A stretch of DNA of 64,000 bases from Thuidium tamariscinum (Eukaryota > Streptophyta > Bryopsida > Hypnales > Thuidiaceae), in assembly GCA_947034885.2 (NCBI GenBank), contig OX344751.2, positions 20,894,001-20,958,000 on the forward strand, in the 5' to 3' direction. The notes below the pieces were generated by a model. It had not been told where the DNA came from. It worked only from the letters and a program-made list of their open reading frames with translations, and did not search any database. Shown here piece after piece: positions 1 through 11,227 of this stretch. The first letter of the stretch is position 1. Every line of letters starts with the position of its first letter. The translations under genes were made by a program, and so were the position numbers.

Positions 1-398
1 GCTGTATGCCATGAGCTACCCATCACCATTGCCATCACAAGTTGTATCTTATATCCTTCTCTCTTTTCAACTTACTTCCTACACCCTTGGATAATGAAGA
101 TCAAAGGTTGTGATTGGAAAGTGACAACCAATTATGTCCAATAACCTTCTTGCTGCTCCCTTGCTGCTCCCACAGCTCGAAGGTTATCTAATGCATATAC
201 AATTAAATATAGCTTGTGATTAGGTGAAATGCCTAATGAACTTAACACTGTTAATAAAACATAACAAGACTTTTGTTCAGTATTTACGTTGGCCATCAAC
301 CAATCAAAAGTGACATTTGATCTAGTTACTAGAGAGACAAAATGACTTTTCCACTGAACAGTAATAGCAAGAACATTCCGAGAGAACTAATGGTTACA

Positions 399-930
399 TC
401 ATTGTGAGCTACTGTAGTGGAATTGGAAAAATAACACTAGCAATTTGAAAACATAAAAAACAACAGTGAAAAAATCTACAAAATTTCTATTTGCATGAGA
501 AAACGGTAAAAGACAAAACAGACTCAGCACTTGAAAAAACAGTTCAAGATGGGAATCAAAGGAAGGTAGCTGGTAAAAGTCAAAAAATACCCTGAACGCT
601 GATTTGCACGGCCGTTCCGGTTTGTCTTTGGACATGATTCTCCTATTTGGAACTATTGGACTCATAAGCATTCCGAAGATTAGCATGACTTGCATTCGAC
701 AGACTTAACTCCCAATTTGAAAATTTCAATTTCGGAATTCATTCAAAATATTTTTGGTGCAATGAAATCAGATCTACACTATTTTCATTTCCCATTTCTA
801 CAGTAGCCTGCCAGTCAGTTTTCCGGTCTTCAGTGGACCCCTGGCCGGCTTCGAGAACTGAAGCATCACTGCTGATGGAAGACTTTCTGGAAAGGCAGGC
901 TAAGCTTAAATGATTCCAGAATGATTCCAA
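399..930 (-). other. possible unassigned minus-strand exons
   Basis: Two open stretches lie downstream of ATG101 on the same strand. The one at 739-930 reads as a plausible hydrophilic protein end, rich in Ser, Glu and Asp, and stops at 739. The one below about 660 contains a short basic stretch (SKDKPERPCKSAFR) just before a GT that could be a splice donor. I recognise neither. They could be the 3' untranslated region of ATG101, the 3' exons of another gene whose body lies elsewhere, or chance. Confidence 0.15.
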
Positions 931-1342
931 GCTAGTTGCTCTTCATTGACCCACTCTGCATCATCTGATCACAAAACCACATTCTTTAGCACAAATAAAC
1001 TCCCAGACTCAATACTCGTCCTCGGGAAAATGGACCCAGCCAATCAGAAATCTCGCAATGCTGGAAATGGGAATTTCATCAAAGCAGCCTTCTTGCAAGC
1101 GCCACGTAGAGCATGGAGCACGCACAACAGAGCACCACGTGTGCTGACTGTACGTTCAATATCCATACAAAAAGGCCAGGTTATCCAAGTACGTAACTGT
1201 GATACCGAAAGAAAACAATGCACGATGTTGTAAGTTAAGCTTACTACAGTACGCAAGTCCTTATCTGTTGACAAACCTCCCCACGAGCGATTACTAAACT
1301 TATGTACACAGGAATCTGAAGATTAATTTATAGACAAGGATT

Positions 1343-4212
1343 TTAATTCAACATCGTAGGAGGTCCGGTTTGCAGCAGTCGCTTGAACACGTCCATTCCA
1401 AAGGAAGAGTCTGAGGAGCTGCAAACAGTCATAAAAAATCATCACTTCAGCAAGCAAGCACATTCAATATACTCCATTATGGTAAACTCCACATACAAAT
1501 TCTTCTACAAAATGTAAATGGACTGAACATGAGAGGCTGGGGTCGATTTTGGGTACATCTGTATCCATCACTTTGAAAATTCATGAATTCTTCAAATGGT
1601 CTTAAAGATAAAAGCGAAAAGGTATGTAAGCACTTGGTGTTAAAGAGTGGTATTATCAAGAGTCTTAAGAATGAATCTCGTTACACCTGTGGATTAGATT
1701 TTACTTTGCTAACACCACTCCTGAACCGAGTACAAACATACCTTAATTAAGGCACTTAAATCCTCCTTCACTTGCCAAAAAGACCGAACAAGTTCATGAA
1801 GTTTAATAATAGAAGCCATGCTTACTTGGATGCTTTCAGGTGTACATGCAAACGACTAAGTGAAACAGGATGCATGACTGTCAAGGACACTAATAAATGC
1901 AAATTGATATGGTATTAAACACGTCACACCGCAAGAGGAGTCCCTGCAGTACCTTGGAATAGAGATCTCAAAGGGAAATGAGATGACAACATCCGGTTGC
2001 AGAACGGGAGGAATGTGATCCTTCTTCTCATTTACAATCAGCAAGACTTGGGTGATCACATCTCGTAAGGCAGCCTCAAGTGTTGCATGGCGTCTTTGCC
2101 GGTCATCCATCATTGTTTCTGTTTGTGGAAGGAAGTAACACAAAACAATTCACCAACTTAGTCGCAAAGTAAAATCTGTAGACAACGGTGTAAAGAGTAC
2201 AGTAGCACAGAGGACCCGTCAAACAGGCCTGATGTTTTACATGGTATGGAGGGTAACGAAGTTAATTCGGAAGTCAAGAGATCTTGATTTAATAAAAATC
2301 AAAGGTCAACGAAATCAATCCCTAGGAGACCCCTCTTCTGTAAACTATTATTGTTAGATCCTATGCGGAACAGCTTACTTAGGTCTAATTTAGGACACCG
2401 TAAAATGAGTGATTAGATGGTTCCTTCGTAATCACAAACTGTACTCGTTCCGTTCTGTAGCATACATGATTTACGAAGAGCACCCTGAAGTCAAGACCAT
2501 GGGTCTTCAGCTGCGGGGTTCTTCAGCATAACTCTGCAGGAAGAAATCCTACTGTATTTGGTTTTCGTGTCCGGATCCTCTAGTACAAACTAGCAAAAGA
2601 GTACAAACAGTACAGTGAGCAAAATCAATGACTTTCATCAGAAACAGTGATCTTGGACTGGAAGGAAGATGAATCAAGCAACATGCTTGCGCATAATTCA
2701 AAAGGCAAAAAACAACACAAAAACTTCTAAGAAAGTGGAAGAGAGTGGCTGACAGAAACCTACCTCCCGTTTCTCCTGACTGAGAACTGTCGTAGAATTT
2801 TTTGGCCTTGAGGGGTGCAGGAGGGATAACATGAAGCTGAATGCACCATTGTTCCCAATACAACCGTTCTACCTTGCTGAACCACGCCATATGTTTGTTT
2901 CTCGTTTCATAAAAGGATAAACACACCTGTTGCACAAAAGATTGATTGAAATCTGACCGGAAAGATGGATTGAGAAATAAAATCGGGAGCAGAAAGTCAC
3001 GAAGGAAAAAAAGGAGGAGTTTCTCAGTGACAAACCCGAGACTTCTTGTTTGGGTACTTTTCCACCCATGACAAAAAATGGTCAATTTTCTCCTCAATCT
3101 TTTTCTCTGTAGCTGAATCACCACACTGTACCTGGCGACCACACATCCACACGACTTAGCACAGTGCAGCTTGTACTGGAAAAATCGGAGGAACAATTCA
3201 GATTGCGTTGGATACGTAATCGCAATGAGTCAATAAAATGCCTAAAGCCTGATCTTTCTCATGACATTTTTAAACTTAAAATTCACCACGCTCTTGCTTT
3301 AACCCCTGCAAGTCTGGATTCATGGTTCATTCGATAGATCAAATTCAAGTCAGATGGGACCAAAATTTTAGGTCATCAGATCCGATCAAGACTGAATACA
3401 AATGAACTAAAGAAGTTCCCATATAACATACTCAAACTACTAAAATAACATAAGACCCAAGTTAAGTTTCCTGGGATTTAGGGGCTTAGGCTTCCGTGAT
3501 TACAAGATCTTTAAAGAAACCTCTGCTTAAAATTTGCTGACCATCAGAAGCCGATCGACTTTTTTCAATCAATTCCAATACAACTGCAGAAATTCAAAAC
3601 CCCAGATAAGATGTCAAGCGCTTACATAGGTGATCTCAAAAAGCTCAGAATCAACGTCACGAGGTCGCACCAACCCCAGTGCTCTGTTGAACATAATTGT
3701 ATGGAGAATACCTGTCAATAGCGTACATATCAATTAGAAAATCTTAAAATCACGACCTGTCCTTATTACGACGAAAAGTTGCATTGAAAGCATCTGTCGG
3801 TATAATAGGATATGACGCTTAAATCACTGAAACCGTGGCACAATTCGCAGGAACAAACCTCAACACCAAACGGATTTTTTTCACTCAAACCCTAAATACA
3901 AACTCCGGGACCAACAAACCTCCTTCCGCAAGAAAACGACTCTGAGAGTAAATCCCAATCTCAAGCGAACGAAAAGGAAACTCGAAATGCGAAAGGAAGT
4001 AACCATACATCTCAAAACTTCCCGAATCTGATAGTGCTCCACTTCCTGCGAAACCACCGCTCCTTCATCAACACACGATCCTCGGAGAAAAATTTAAATC
4101 ATCATCCAATCACCAAAACAGCAATCCACCACTACTCGAAAGAGAAAACAAAGAGGGCGTAACGAGAGAGTGCGCTTACAAGCTCCTTGAGGTAAAAGAC
4201 CTCACAATTCAT
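1343..4212 (-). CDS. ATG101: autophagy-related protein 101 (ATG101), seven exons
   Basis: ATG101 is a HORMA-fold protein that pairs with ATG13 in the ATG1/ULK kinase complex, which starts autophagosome formation in the cytosol. The exons are 4180-4212, 4009-4045, 3626-3711, 3036-3131, 2764-2926, 1953-2118 and 1343-1418. All junctions are GT-AG with matching phases, giving 218 residues, close to plant homologues of about 215. Plant-type motifs run in order: MNCEVFYLKEL at the start, EVEHYQIREVLRC, RALGLVRPRDVD, a WF then RLYWEQW segment (the conserved WF-finger region), VNEKKDHIPP, ISFPFEI and KRLLQTGPPTML at the end. The reading frame is intact, so it is probably functional. The start is fixed by the conserved MNCEV and a splice donor 33 bases later. 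It is the first gene of the ordinary, non-transposon part of the window. Confidence 0.95.
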
Positions 4213-4399
4213 GGCCTAATCGCTTAAAGAATCACAATTCTTGCTCTGTTGTATCGTGGTTCTGTAGACCCTTGAACTTGGCGGCCATGAAATTGCGATC
4301 AAGTTCACTGCAATTGCGAAGAGGCAAAAAATTGGAGGAGCCGATCGATACCCTACAAACAGGGCATCGGGCTTCGGGTTGGAGAGAGCTTTAAACGGG

Positions 4400-5255
4400 C
4401 AAGTAATGGGTCTCTTTTTTTCTTATTTCTTTTATTTCTTTTTCTAGTACTTAGTTACTTGTTTTTTTATGAAAATCATTTACACATATACGTGGACAAA
4501 ATATAGACAAATAATTAGTTTAAATGATATACAATGTTTAATTCAGGGGCGTAAAATCCTATGACATAGACAAAATGCTAAGAATTAAAATCCCACCTCA
4601 CTTGATTTTCTTATAAATTGGAGATATGTGAAAAATTGTTCTTATTTTGGAAGTTGGTATTATAAAAATCTTCATACCAATCGGAGACATTTTGCAAATG
4701 GAACAACTAATGTAGTAAGCGAAGGTGACACAAGACTAGTTCTACATGTGGTTTGATTCATAGCCTTAAAATGACAAAAGATCCAAGAAATAAAATGTAC
4801 AAACATATGGTTAATTAGCTAGCATAGTAATTATCTTGAAGGTTATCTCAATTGGAAATTGGAACAATTTTAATTATTTTCAAAGTCACAAAGTAGAACA
4901 ATTAAAATTGTAGCACTCCTAAAACTAAAAGCACTCATTGTTGTCAAAATTTAGAATGCTTATAGTACAAAGCCTTAGCACTAATATTGTTACATTGATT
5001 GTGACTATTTTTAGTGGTGCTAAGTTGCCTTTGAGATGATACCAAAGTATTGTCCATTGTAAAATGAAAGTCCATTCTTTCTAGAGTGTTTTACTACTAA
5101 GTCTTGAAGAGGACAATATGGGATCGTCACAATCCAATATTGATTCTCCATAGGTTTTGATATTACCATGGATTAGAATATTATTTTATTCTTCATTCAT
5201 GATTTTTCTATATGAAAGCAATGATACACGTTGTAGGTTGTAGAAGCTTGTTGCA
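4400..5255. other. AT-rich intergenic region, no gene seen
   Basis: This stretch upstream of ATG101 is AT-rich with stops in all frames. I see no coding region, RNA gene or clear repeat in it. Confidence 0.6.
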
Positions 5256-5259
5256 TCCT

Positions 5260-5790
5260 CACTACATTAAATAGTACTACATATATTTAGTGTTAGCAAC
5301 ACTATTTACGAACCATGACACTAAATATCATTAAACCTACTAAAGTAAGTTACATTAAATCTCATTTCTAATACTAAAAGTACTTTATGGTAAATCTGAA
5401 ATCTGAAGAAGTTTACATTTAGTGTTAGAACAAAAATTCCCAAATTTTGGGAACGTTGGGAACACTATGCTGATGTAGTCAAGCGATTGCCACGTTAGAA
5501 AATACAAATTAATTAATTATTAATTAATTTTAAAATAATTTTTAAAATAATTTTCTTGCTTTTTAATACATTCTAAAGTTTTTTGGAAAAAAAATTAATT
5601 TTTTTTTTCAAAATTCAGACCAGTAGGGGGCTGGTCTGCAGTAGTGAGAATAGTTTCAAGGAACTATCTAAAACTGGGCCGAGAAATCCTCTTATGTTTA
5701 ACACTCCAAAGTTGAGATTTAGTGTTGTGTGGAGTAGGGGGTAATTACACTAAATGTAATCCAACACTAAATATACTATTTAGTGTAACA
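5260..5790. mobile_element. MITE-like element with imperfect inverted ends
   Basis: The left end (5260-5300) and the reverse complement of the right end (about 5755-5790) share the pattern CAyTAAATAGTA followed by ATATTTAGTGTT, with a short insertion on the left. Both ends also repeat TTTAGTGT internally. The roughly 530-bp body has no coding capacity. This is the form of a small non-autonomous DNA transposon. CACTA-like ends are suggested by the left CACTA, but I found no clean target-site duplication, so the superfamily is open. Confidence 0.5.
5500..5690 (+). repeat. AT tract plus CCAG/CTGG hairpin, shared with 31.68-31.85 kb
   Basis: A run of TTAATTAATTATTAATTTTAAAAT is followed by a T/A-rich tract, then CAAAATTCAGACCAG, a short loop, CTGGTCTG and an AGTGA...CAGTTT-like tail. 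The same order (TTAATTAATTATTAATTTTAAAA, T-run, CAAAAAATTCAAACCAGC, loop, GCTGGTTC) recurs inside the inner MULE near 31.68-31.85 kb. The two are diverged copies of one repeat. This copy lies inside the MITE-like element, so it may be that element's body. Confidence 0.45.
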
Positions 5791-5799
5791 TCACATTGG

Positions 5800-7990
5800 G
5801 TTCTTGTGCTTTTAGGGTGAGCGCAAGTGAGGCCCACAAGCTTGTAAATAATTTTAGAGACATCTTGAAACTCTATTTTAAAATTTGATGATTTTTTGTT
5901 CAAAAGATGTTGATACATTACATATTTTTTTACATTGTCAAATGGATGTTGTTATATGATTTGATTATCTTGGTAGTACATGATTAATGATAATTTTGGC
6001 CTTTCTAAGGATACTTTCTAAGTTTTTAGTTACTATAGGAATGAAAGAGGTTTTATTTGTCTATATTGTATCTTGCAAAAGGTTGTACCTTAGCATTGAA
6101 AATGTGTAAATATAGCATGACACCATATTGTAATTTTTCATTGAGCATGTAGCAAGAGCTCAAATAGAAAAACAAAGTATTAGAATACAAGCTTATCTTT
6201 GGAAGTCAATTTAGTACTAGAAAAGAATTAGTTAAATGCCCAAGAACTAGGATGTACCCAAAAAATGGTCTTTTAAAAACATATGGTCTTCAAAGGTAGA
6301 AGCATACACCAATGGGATACAAAATCCATAATAATTTGCTTGAAAAATTTCAAGAACATTATACACTATGGGTATCCTTGTCAAAATACAAGTAGATGAA
6401 TAAGCCCATTAATCCTTGATGGGTAGGTGGACAATTATGAAAATTATTCATTTTTATATTAGAAGAATCATAAGTGTAATGAAAATCCAAAAACTTTCAC
6501 TAGAAGTTATAGTGTTGTAGAAGATTTCTCCTTTCTACCTTAAATTTCAAGGATGAATATTTGTACTTCTATCCTGTATAGGAAAATTCTTCATCATTCA
6601 TTGGACACCAAATGTTTGCTTCAATGTTTAAAGGTTAAGCAAACAATGTTGGAGAATCGAGTACAATGAAGGGTTGAATTAGATTTGAAGAATTTGATTG
6701 AATATAAAGAGTCAATGCATTCAAGTATAAAGAATTGAATTGATGATGAAGAGTCAATCACTTTCAATGTGGTATGTGAAAAAATAATGATGAGACAATA
6801 ATATGATTAGTTTTGTCTAGTTTTTCCTTAACTCTGAGATGGCAAACAAATCATTGTAGAGGTAATCCTATGGGTACTTTATAAATCATGTACTAAAACC
6901 CCCTCCAAAGCACTCACTTAGAGGTAAACCATTGTGCAAGACTTCTCATGTTTTTAACTATTTCTAAAGACGAACACCCACAATTTCGTTTTAAATAGGC
7001 ATTTATCAATAAATTTTGACTCTCAACTTCCTTCATTTTGGGAATTGATCTTGTTATACTAGAGTTTAACTAGTAAAAGAATTGATGTGATTTTTATTCA
7101 TAGTTGTTTAAACTGTATTTCTTCTAATTTGTTGTATAACAATGTTTAAGTTTTTTTGAATTCTTTTGTCTTTTGAAACATATGGGGTAGAATCATTCAA
7201 TTTAGAATGATCTCTCCCTATTTTTAATTTAAGAATTTTCCAAGGATTTTTTTTAATAATTAACAATCTTATGTATAATTGAATGCATTTTCAAAAAAAA
7301 TATTTTTCAGTATAATTTGTGAAAATCTAAGGTTTTTCTTTTTTAGAAGTTTGAAGCAAAGTTCACTTCAATATTTTATAAAAAGACATGAAGCCTTGAT
7401 AGTTTTTAATTTCTTCAAAGTCTTCTTCAATAAATATTCATTATCAAATATCTATTGGTAACATGTCTATAAATGCTAATAGGTTGCTAGATTAAAAAAC
7501 ATATACCATGAATTTTTTGGAGGGATTTACTTTAAAATGAATACAATTTGAAATCCAAATACTTTGAAACACCAATTGCTTTTCAAAATTGCAATTTCCC
7601 TCATTGTCTAACATTAAAGTATAAACACTCATTATCAATTTTAAAGAAATAATAACAATTGTACCATGAAGTATGAACATGAATGAGTATAGAAGGCATG
7701 GTGCACTATATAAATAAATGCCATCATCAAAAGAAATCATTAGATGTTAACTATTTTATGAATCCACCACTTTGGTGTTCATTGCATTCTCTCTAGCATG
7801 AGAGAGAACTTGATTTACAAATGCTATATTATCAATTATCATTGCTCCACAAGGATGCACTTTGGAAGTGAATAACTCTTCATGTTTAGACTAAAATTCC
7901 CTTCTTCAATGCAACCCACCATCTTACAATAATATTTTTAAAAACACATTATTTGTACATATAAATTCCAGTTGCTTTTGAGTAAAATCA
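5800..7990. other. AT-rich region without recognisable genes
   Basis: Only short, low-complexity open frames occur here (for example at 7279-7461 and 7492-7740), with no motif I recognise. I see no tRNA-like or rRNA-like sequence. Confidence 0.5.
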
Positions 7991-7993
7991 AAA

Positions 7994-9240
7994 TTGCCTT
8001 CATTGGTAATTATGGGTGCTCATACCAACCAAATACAATATGGATCTTTGATTGAAAACAGTCAAGTTTATTCTTATCCGAGTGCTTACACCTCAGCCAA
8101 GATACCGTCTACTACGATCATGGCTCTCTTTGCATCCTCGCAATTCCAAGAGAGGCTCCCACACAATGATGCTCAGCAATCTTTTGCACATTATCAACAT
8201 CCTCAATTCCACTTGCACTTCAATGAATCACTTAACTTCACAATCATTGATGCATTCCATCTCAGCATCCTGGTGTCAACTTCTTGACTGTGATGTTGGT
8301 ACCACCAAGCTCTCTCCCAATCTGCCTCGGCTGCCATGACCAACAATCACCCCATTATACTTCAAATCATGGATACTGATCACCATGTTCCTGTCACGGC
8401 TCCAAAAGGTTCCATTGTTCTGAGACTTCGAAAATCATGCAGCTCAGTAGACGCAATGCAAGGTTTTCAGCGGTTCAGGGTTTAAGAGAGATTGTGAAGA
8501 CCAAAAGAGATTGTGATATCAGGAAAAGGTACCATAGTTAACAGTCACCAATTCTAAATTTGTAAGGAAGGGAATACCATAGCTAACATGCTGTAAAACC
8601 ATTAGGGATTTATTCCGCCTCCTATACTCAACCCTGTAGCCAACAGCAGCTCATCTATTCTAACATTTGACCGGATTTATAATGTTCTGTAGTGTAAAGA
8701 TGACTTTGGGTCATCTCGTATCACTAACAATTGTCTACAACCTACCTTTGAAATTGCATAAGAAAAATCAGACGTTGTGATAAAGCTTGGTCTCAAGAAC
8801 TTGACTCTTCTGTCCAAAGTGATCTCTCCACAGTTGCATAGTGATGTCCCTAAAAATTTCCTCCTACATACTGCTTAAAATGCTTAAAATGACGCAAGGT
8901 AGTATCCTCTACCTCAGAGTCAATAAGCAGAATCAATTCCAGACGTTCCAGACGTTTAGGGTTTAAGGAAGATTGTGAACACCACATCCCTTCCAAATCT
9001 GCATGAGCTGCCGGAGCTGTGACAGCATGAAAGGTAACAGCATGGAAACACGAGCACCTCTATGCAACAATCTCAACGGTTTCAGATTTCAGGTTTCAGA
9101 TTTAGGGTTCAGGGTTTAAAAGAGATGTAATCACCTGGAGCTCGGAGACCTAGCACATTGCGAATTGCTTTGCGTGTGCCGTCAGCACTTATGCATCATG
9201 TGTTTTCGCAATTTCCTCTTCATCGTGAAGCACTCTGAGT
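7994..9240. other. non-coding region with repeated AGGGTTTA-containing segments
   Basis: The open frames around 7994-8339 match nothing I know, and no protein-like frame is clear on either strand. A short segment of the form CAGGGTTTAAG(A)GAGATTGTGAA recurs in related form at about 8475-8500, 8955-8985 and 9095-9125. The last copy is preceded by a run of degenerate TTTAGGG-like units. This is the downstream flank of RPC4. Confidence 0.4.
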
Positions 9241-9246
9241 TTCGGG

Positions 9247-10341
9247 TTAGGTGTTCAAGTTGGTGATATCAGGCAACACATTATCAATATCAGGCGTAAG
9301 CACCACTCTCTTGTACACTTCTCCCAGAAACCCACACCGTTTAGTCGTGGTATTCACCGCTGCGAGTTCCTGCGCGAACGTGCATTCCGTTCCAGGCAGC
9401 GCATCCAGGATCACATCTCCGACCTTGAATTTCACAGCTCCACTTTCGTACACTAGCAGCTTGCCCATGGCGCCTCCTTGGGTGAGATCCTCCAGTTTGG
9501 CGGAGGCGGACCCTGTGGTGGTGGACTTGGATTTGGAGGAGAGGGGGAGGCCTTGGGGCAACTGGAAGAAGAAGAGCACGTCTTCCTCTCGGCTCTCCGT
9601 GAGACCGAGCTCCTCCGCGGGCTCGACCGCGTCCTCGTCGTCCTCGTGAACCTCGTCCTCGGGGTGGTCGAATTCCGCGTCGTGCAGGAGACGCGAATCG
9701 CCGGAAAAGGGCTTCCGGAGAGGGAGCGTCACGGGAAAGTAACGCTCCAAGTCGAAGACTTCGACGTTCTTGCCGGATGTTTGGTGCTTGGAGTGCTGCT
9801 CGTCGGCTTGCATGAATTCTTGCTTCTCAAAGGCTCGACTAGATCCTCCACCTCCTCCTCCTCCTCCTCCACCTCCACCTCCTCCTCCACTTCTACCACT
9901 TCCACCTCCACCTCCACCTCCTCTCCCACTACCACGACCAGTACCTCCTCCGGTGGATCCCTTGTGATGAAATCCGGCGGACGGGGCAGAGGTGCCAGAT
10001 GAGAAGCCGCCGAAGCCGAAGGCAACCTTGGAAGTGCGTTGGTTCGGGCGAAACGCTCTTTGGCCATCACTCTCCGCTTGCTGCAGCAATTTCTGGAGCT
10101 CCTTGGGAATCTCACCGGAGCCTTCGCCTGGTTCATCCTTTAGGTTGATGGACGGCTTCTTCAATCGCCGCGTCGGGACCTTCGGCTCGAACTTCTTTTT
10201 CCTCACTCCCCCGGTCGTGTACGCTTCAGCGGGCAACACCGTCGGACCTGATTGCTGTGATTGTTGTTGCTGTTGCCCCTTCTTACTTGCCGAATCTTCG
10301 TCCGGCAGTACCACTCTCGTCACTGCCTTCCGCGGCTCCAT
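9247..10341 (-). CDS. RPC4: DNA-directed RNA polymerase III subunit RPC4
   Basis: RPC4 (the counterpart of yeast Rpc53 and human POLR3D) is a TFIIF-like subunit of nuclear RNA polymerase III, involved in start and termination of tRNA and 5S rRNA synthesis. This single exon gives 364 residues from MEPRKAVTRV. The C-terminal third holds the family signature: GKLLVYESGAVKFKVGD, then an FAQE motif, and KRVVLTPDID before the stop. Upstream of it lie an acidic stretch and a low-complexity Gly tract of about 35 residues (around residues 130-166) coded by GGN repeats. An open frame continues 27 codons upstream without an ATG; I chose the ATG at 10341 because a telo-box pair follows immediately upstream, as in plant 5' leaders. 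The Gly tract is likely length-variable. Confidence 0.9.
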   Translation of the reverse strand: MEPRKAVTRVVLPDEDSASKKGQQQQQSQQSGPTVLPAEAYTTGGVRKKKFEPKVPTRRLKKPSINLKDEPGEGSGEIPKELQKLLQQAESDGQRAFRPNQRTSKVAFGFGGFSSGTSAPSAGFHHKGSTGGGTGRGSGRGGGGGGGSGRSGGGGGGGGGGGGGGGSSRAFEKQEFMQADEQHSKHQTSGKNVEVFDLERYFPVTLPLRKPFSGDSRLLHDAEFDHPEDEVHEDDEDAVEPAEELGLTESREEDVLFFFQLPQGLPLSSKSKSTTTGSASAKLEDLTQGGAMGKLLVYESGAVKFKVGDVILDALPGTECTFAQELAAVNTTTKRCGFLGEVYKRVVLTPDIDNVLPDITNLNT

Positions 10342-10352
10342 CTCTGCGAAAT

Positions 10353-10376
10353 ACCCTAAACCCTCAACTAGGGTTT
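10353..10376. promoter_or_regulatory. telo-box pair in the RPC4 5' leader
   Basis: Two telo-boxes lie back to back: CCCTAAACCCT and, inverted, CTAGGGTTT, just upstream of the RPC4 start. In plants the AAACCCTA element marks promoters and leaders of ribosomal and translation-related genes and is bound by Myb-like and Pur-alpha factors. Further TAACCCTA/TAGGGTTT motifs occur at about 10573, 10690, 10710 and 11527, around this head-to-head gene pair. Confidence 0.6.
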
Positions 10377-11227
10377 GGACCTCACGGATCGAGAAAGGAA
10401 CCAATTTGCCCAATTCCACCACAGAAACACCCTCAATGAGATGCGCTTCAGCAATGGAATCTCACAACACGAAAATTCACAATATACCATCGAATTCCAG
10501 TGCACATATGCCCGTCAAATCGCAAGCTGAACTTAAGAGCTGGTGCGACTCGGCCTTCAGGACCTGGACCACTAACCCTAGGTGCCAAATTTGGGAACAT
10601 GAAAATACTTATAAGAAACCAAAAATCAATTCCTCTAAAGCGATGAATGTTGGTGTCCTTTTCATGCCAAATCGTAGTACTATCAGTAAACCCTACATTC
10701 TCCAATTTAGGGTTTCAAGTCTCCTGGTCAAGAAAGTCCCTTTTGAAGACGTTGATTCGCCTCATATCATTGTTGAAAGGAGCTTCGACTATCTTGGGCC
10801 TGTTTGTTAATTCAAGGTAATCCAGAATGCTCCGATCTCTGACCATCTTCTTTCTTTGGCACACCTTATTCATTCTGAGAAGGGCAGTTCATGACATTTA
10901 TCACTCCAAGAGCTTCTTCTCGGCTTGATATTCTTGAACAAGCAGAATCAGCATCACACCTTTTCATCTGTATTGACTGAATCCAAAAGATTTCCTGTTT
11001 ACTATGTTAAGTATTATTAGAGGAACAGAGAAATGGGTGCACCCATAGAAGCACGTCAGAACTGAGGGGAAGTTATGAATTTTGTGTAGGCCGTTCTCTT
11101 ACGCACAGCGTGGAGATCCACATTACTGTTAGAGATAGAATTTGCATTTTTCACAGCAAAGACGACAGTGTTTGTGATTTCGAGATGGTGAGCAGAAGCA
11201 AGTGATGCCAGATCGCAGGAGTGATTG

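Noticed and set aside
7994-8339. Overlapping 95-97-codon plus-strand frames
   Set aside because: No known motif, no splice context, and both frames are equally open over the same stretch; the minus strand is broken too. Treated as non-coding.
9251-10810. Long plus-strand frames opposite RPC4, including Pro-rich and Ser/Thr-rich tracts
   Set aside because: They are antisense shadows of the RPC4 coding sequence; the Pro and Ser/Thr tracts are the complement of its Gly codons.
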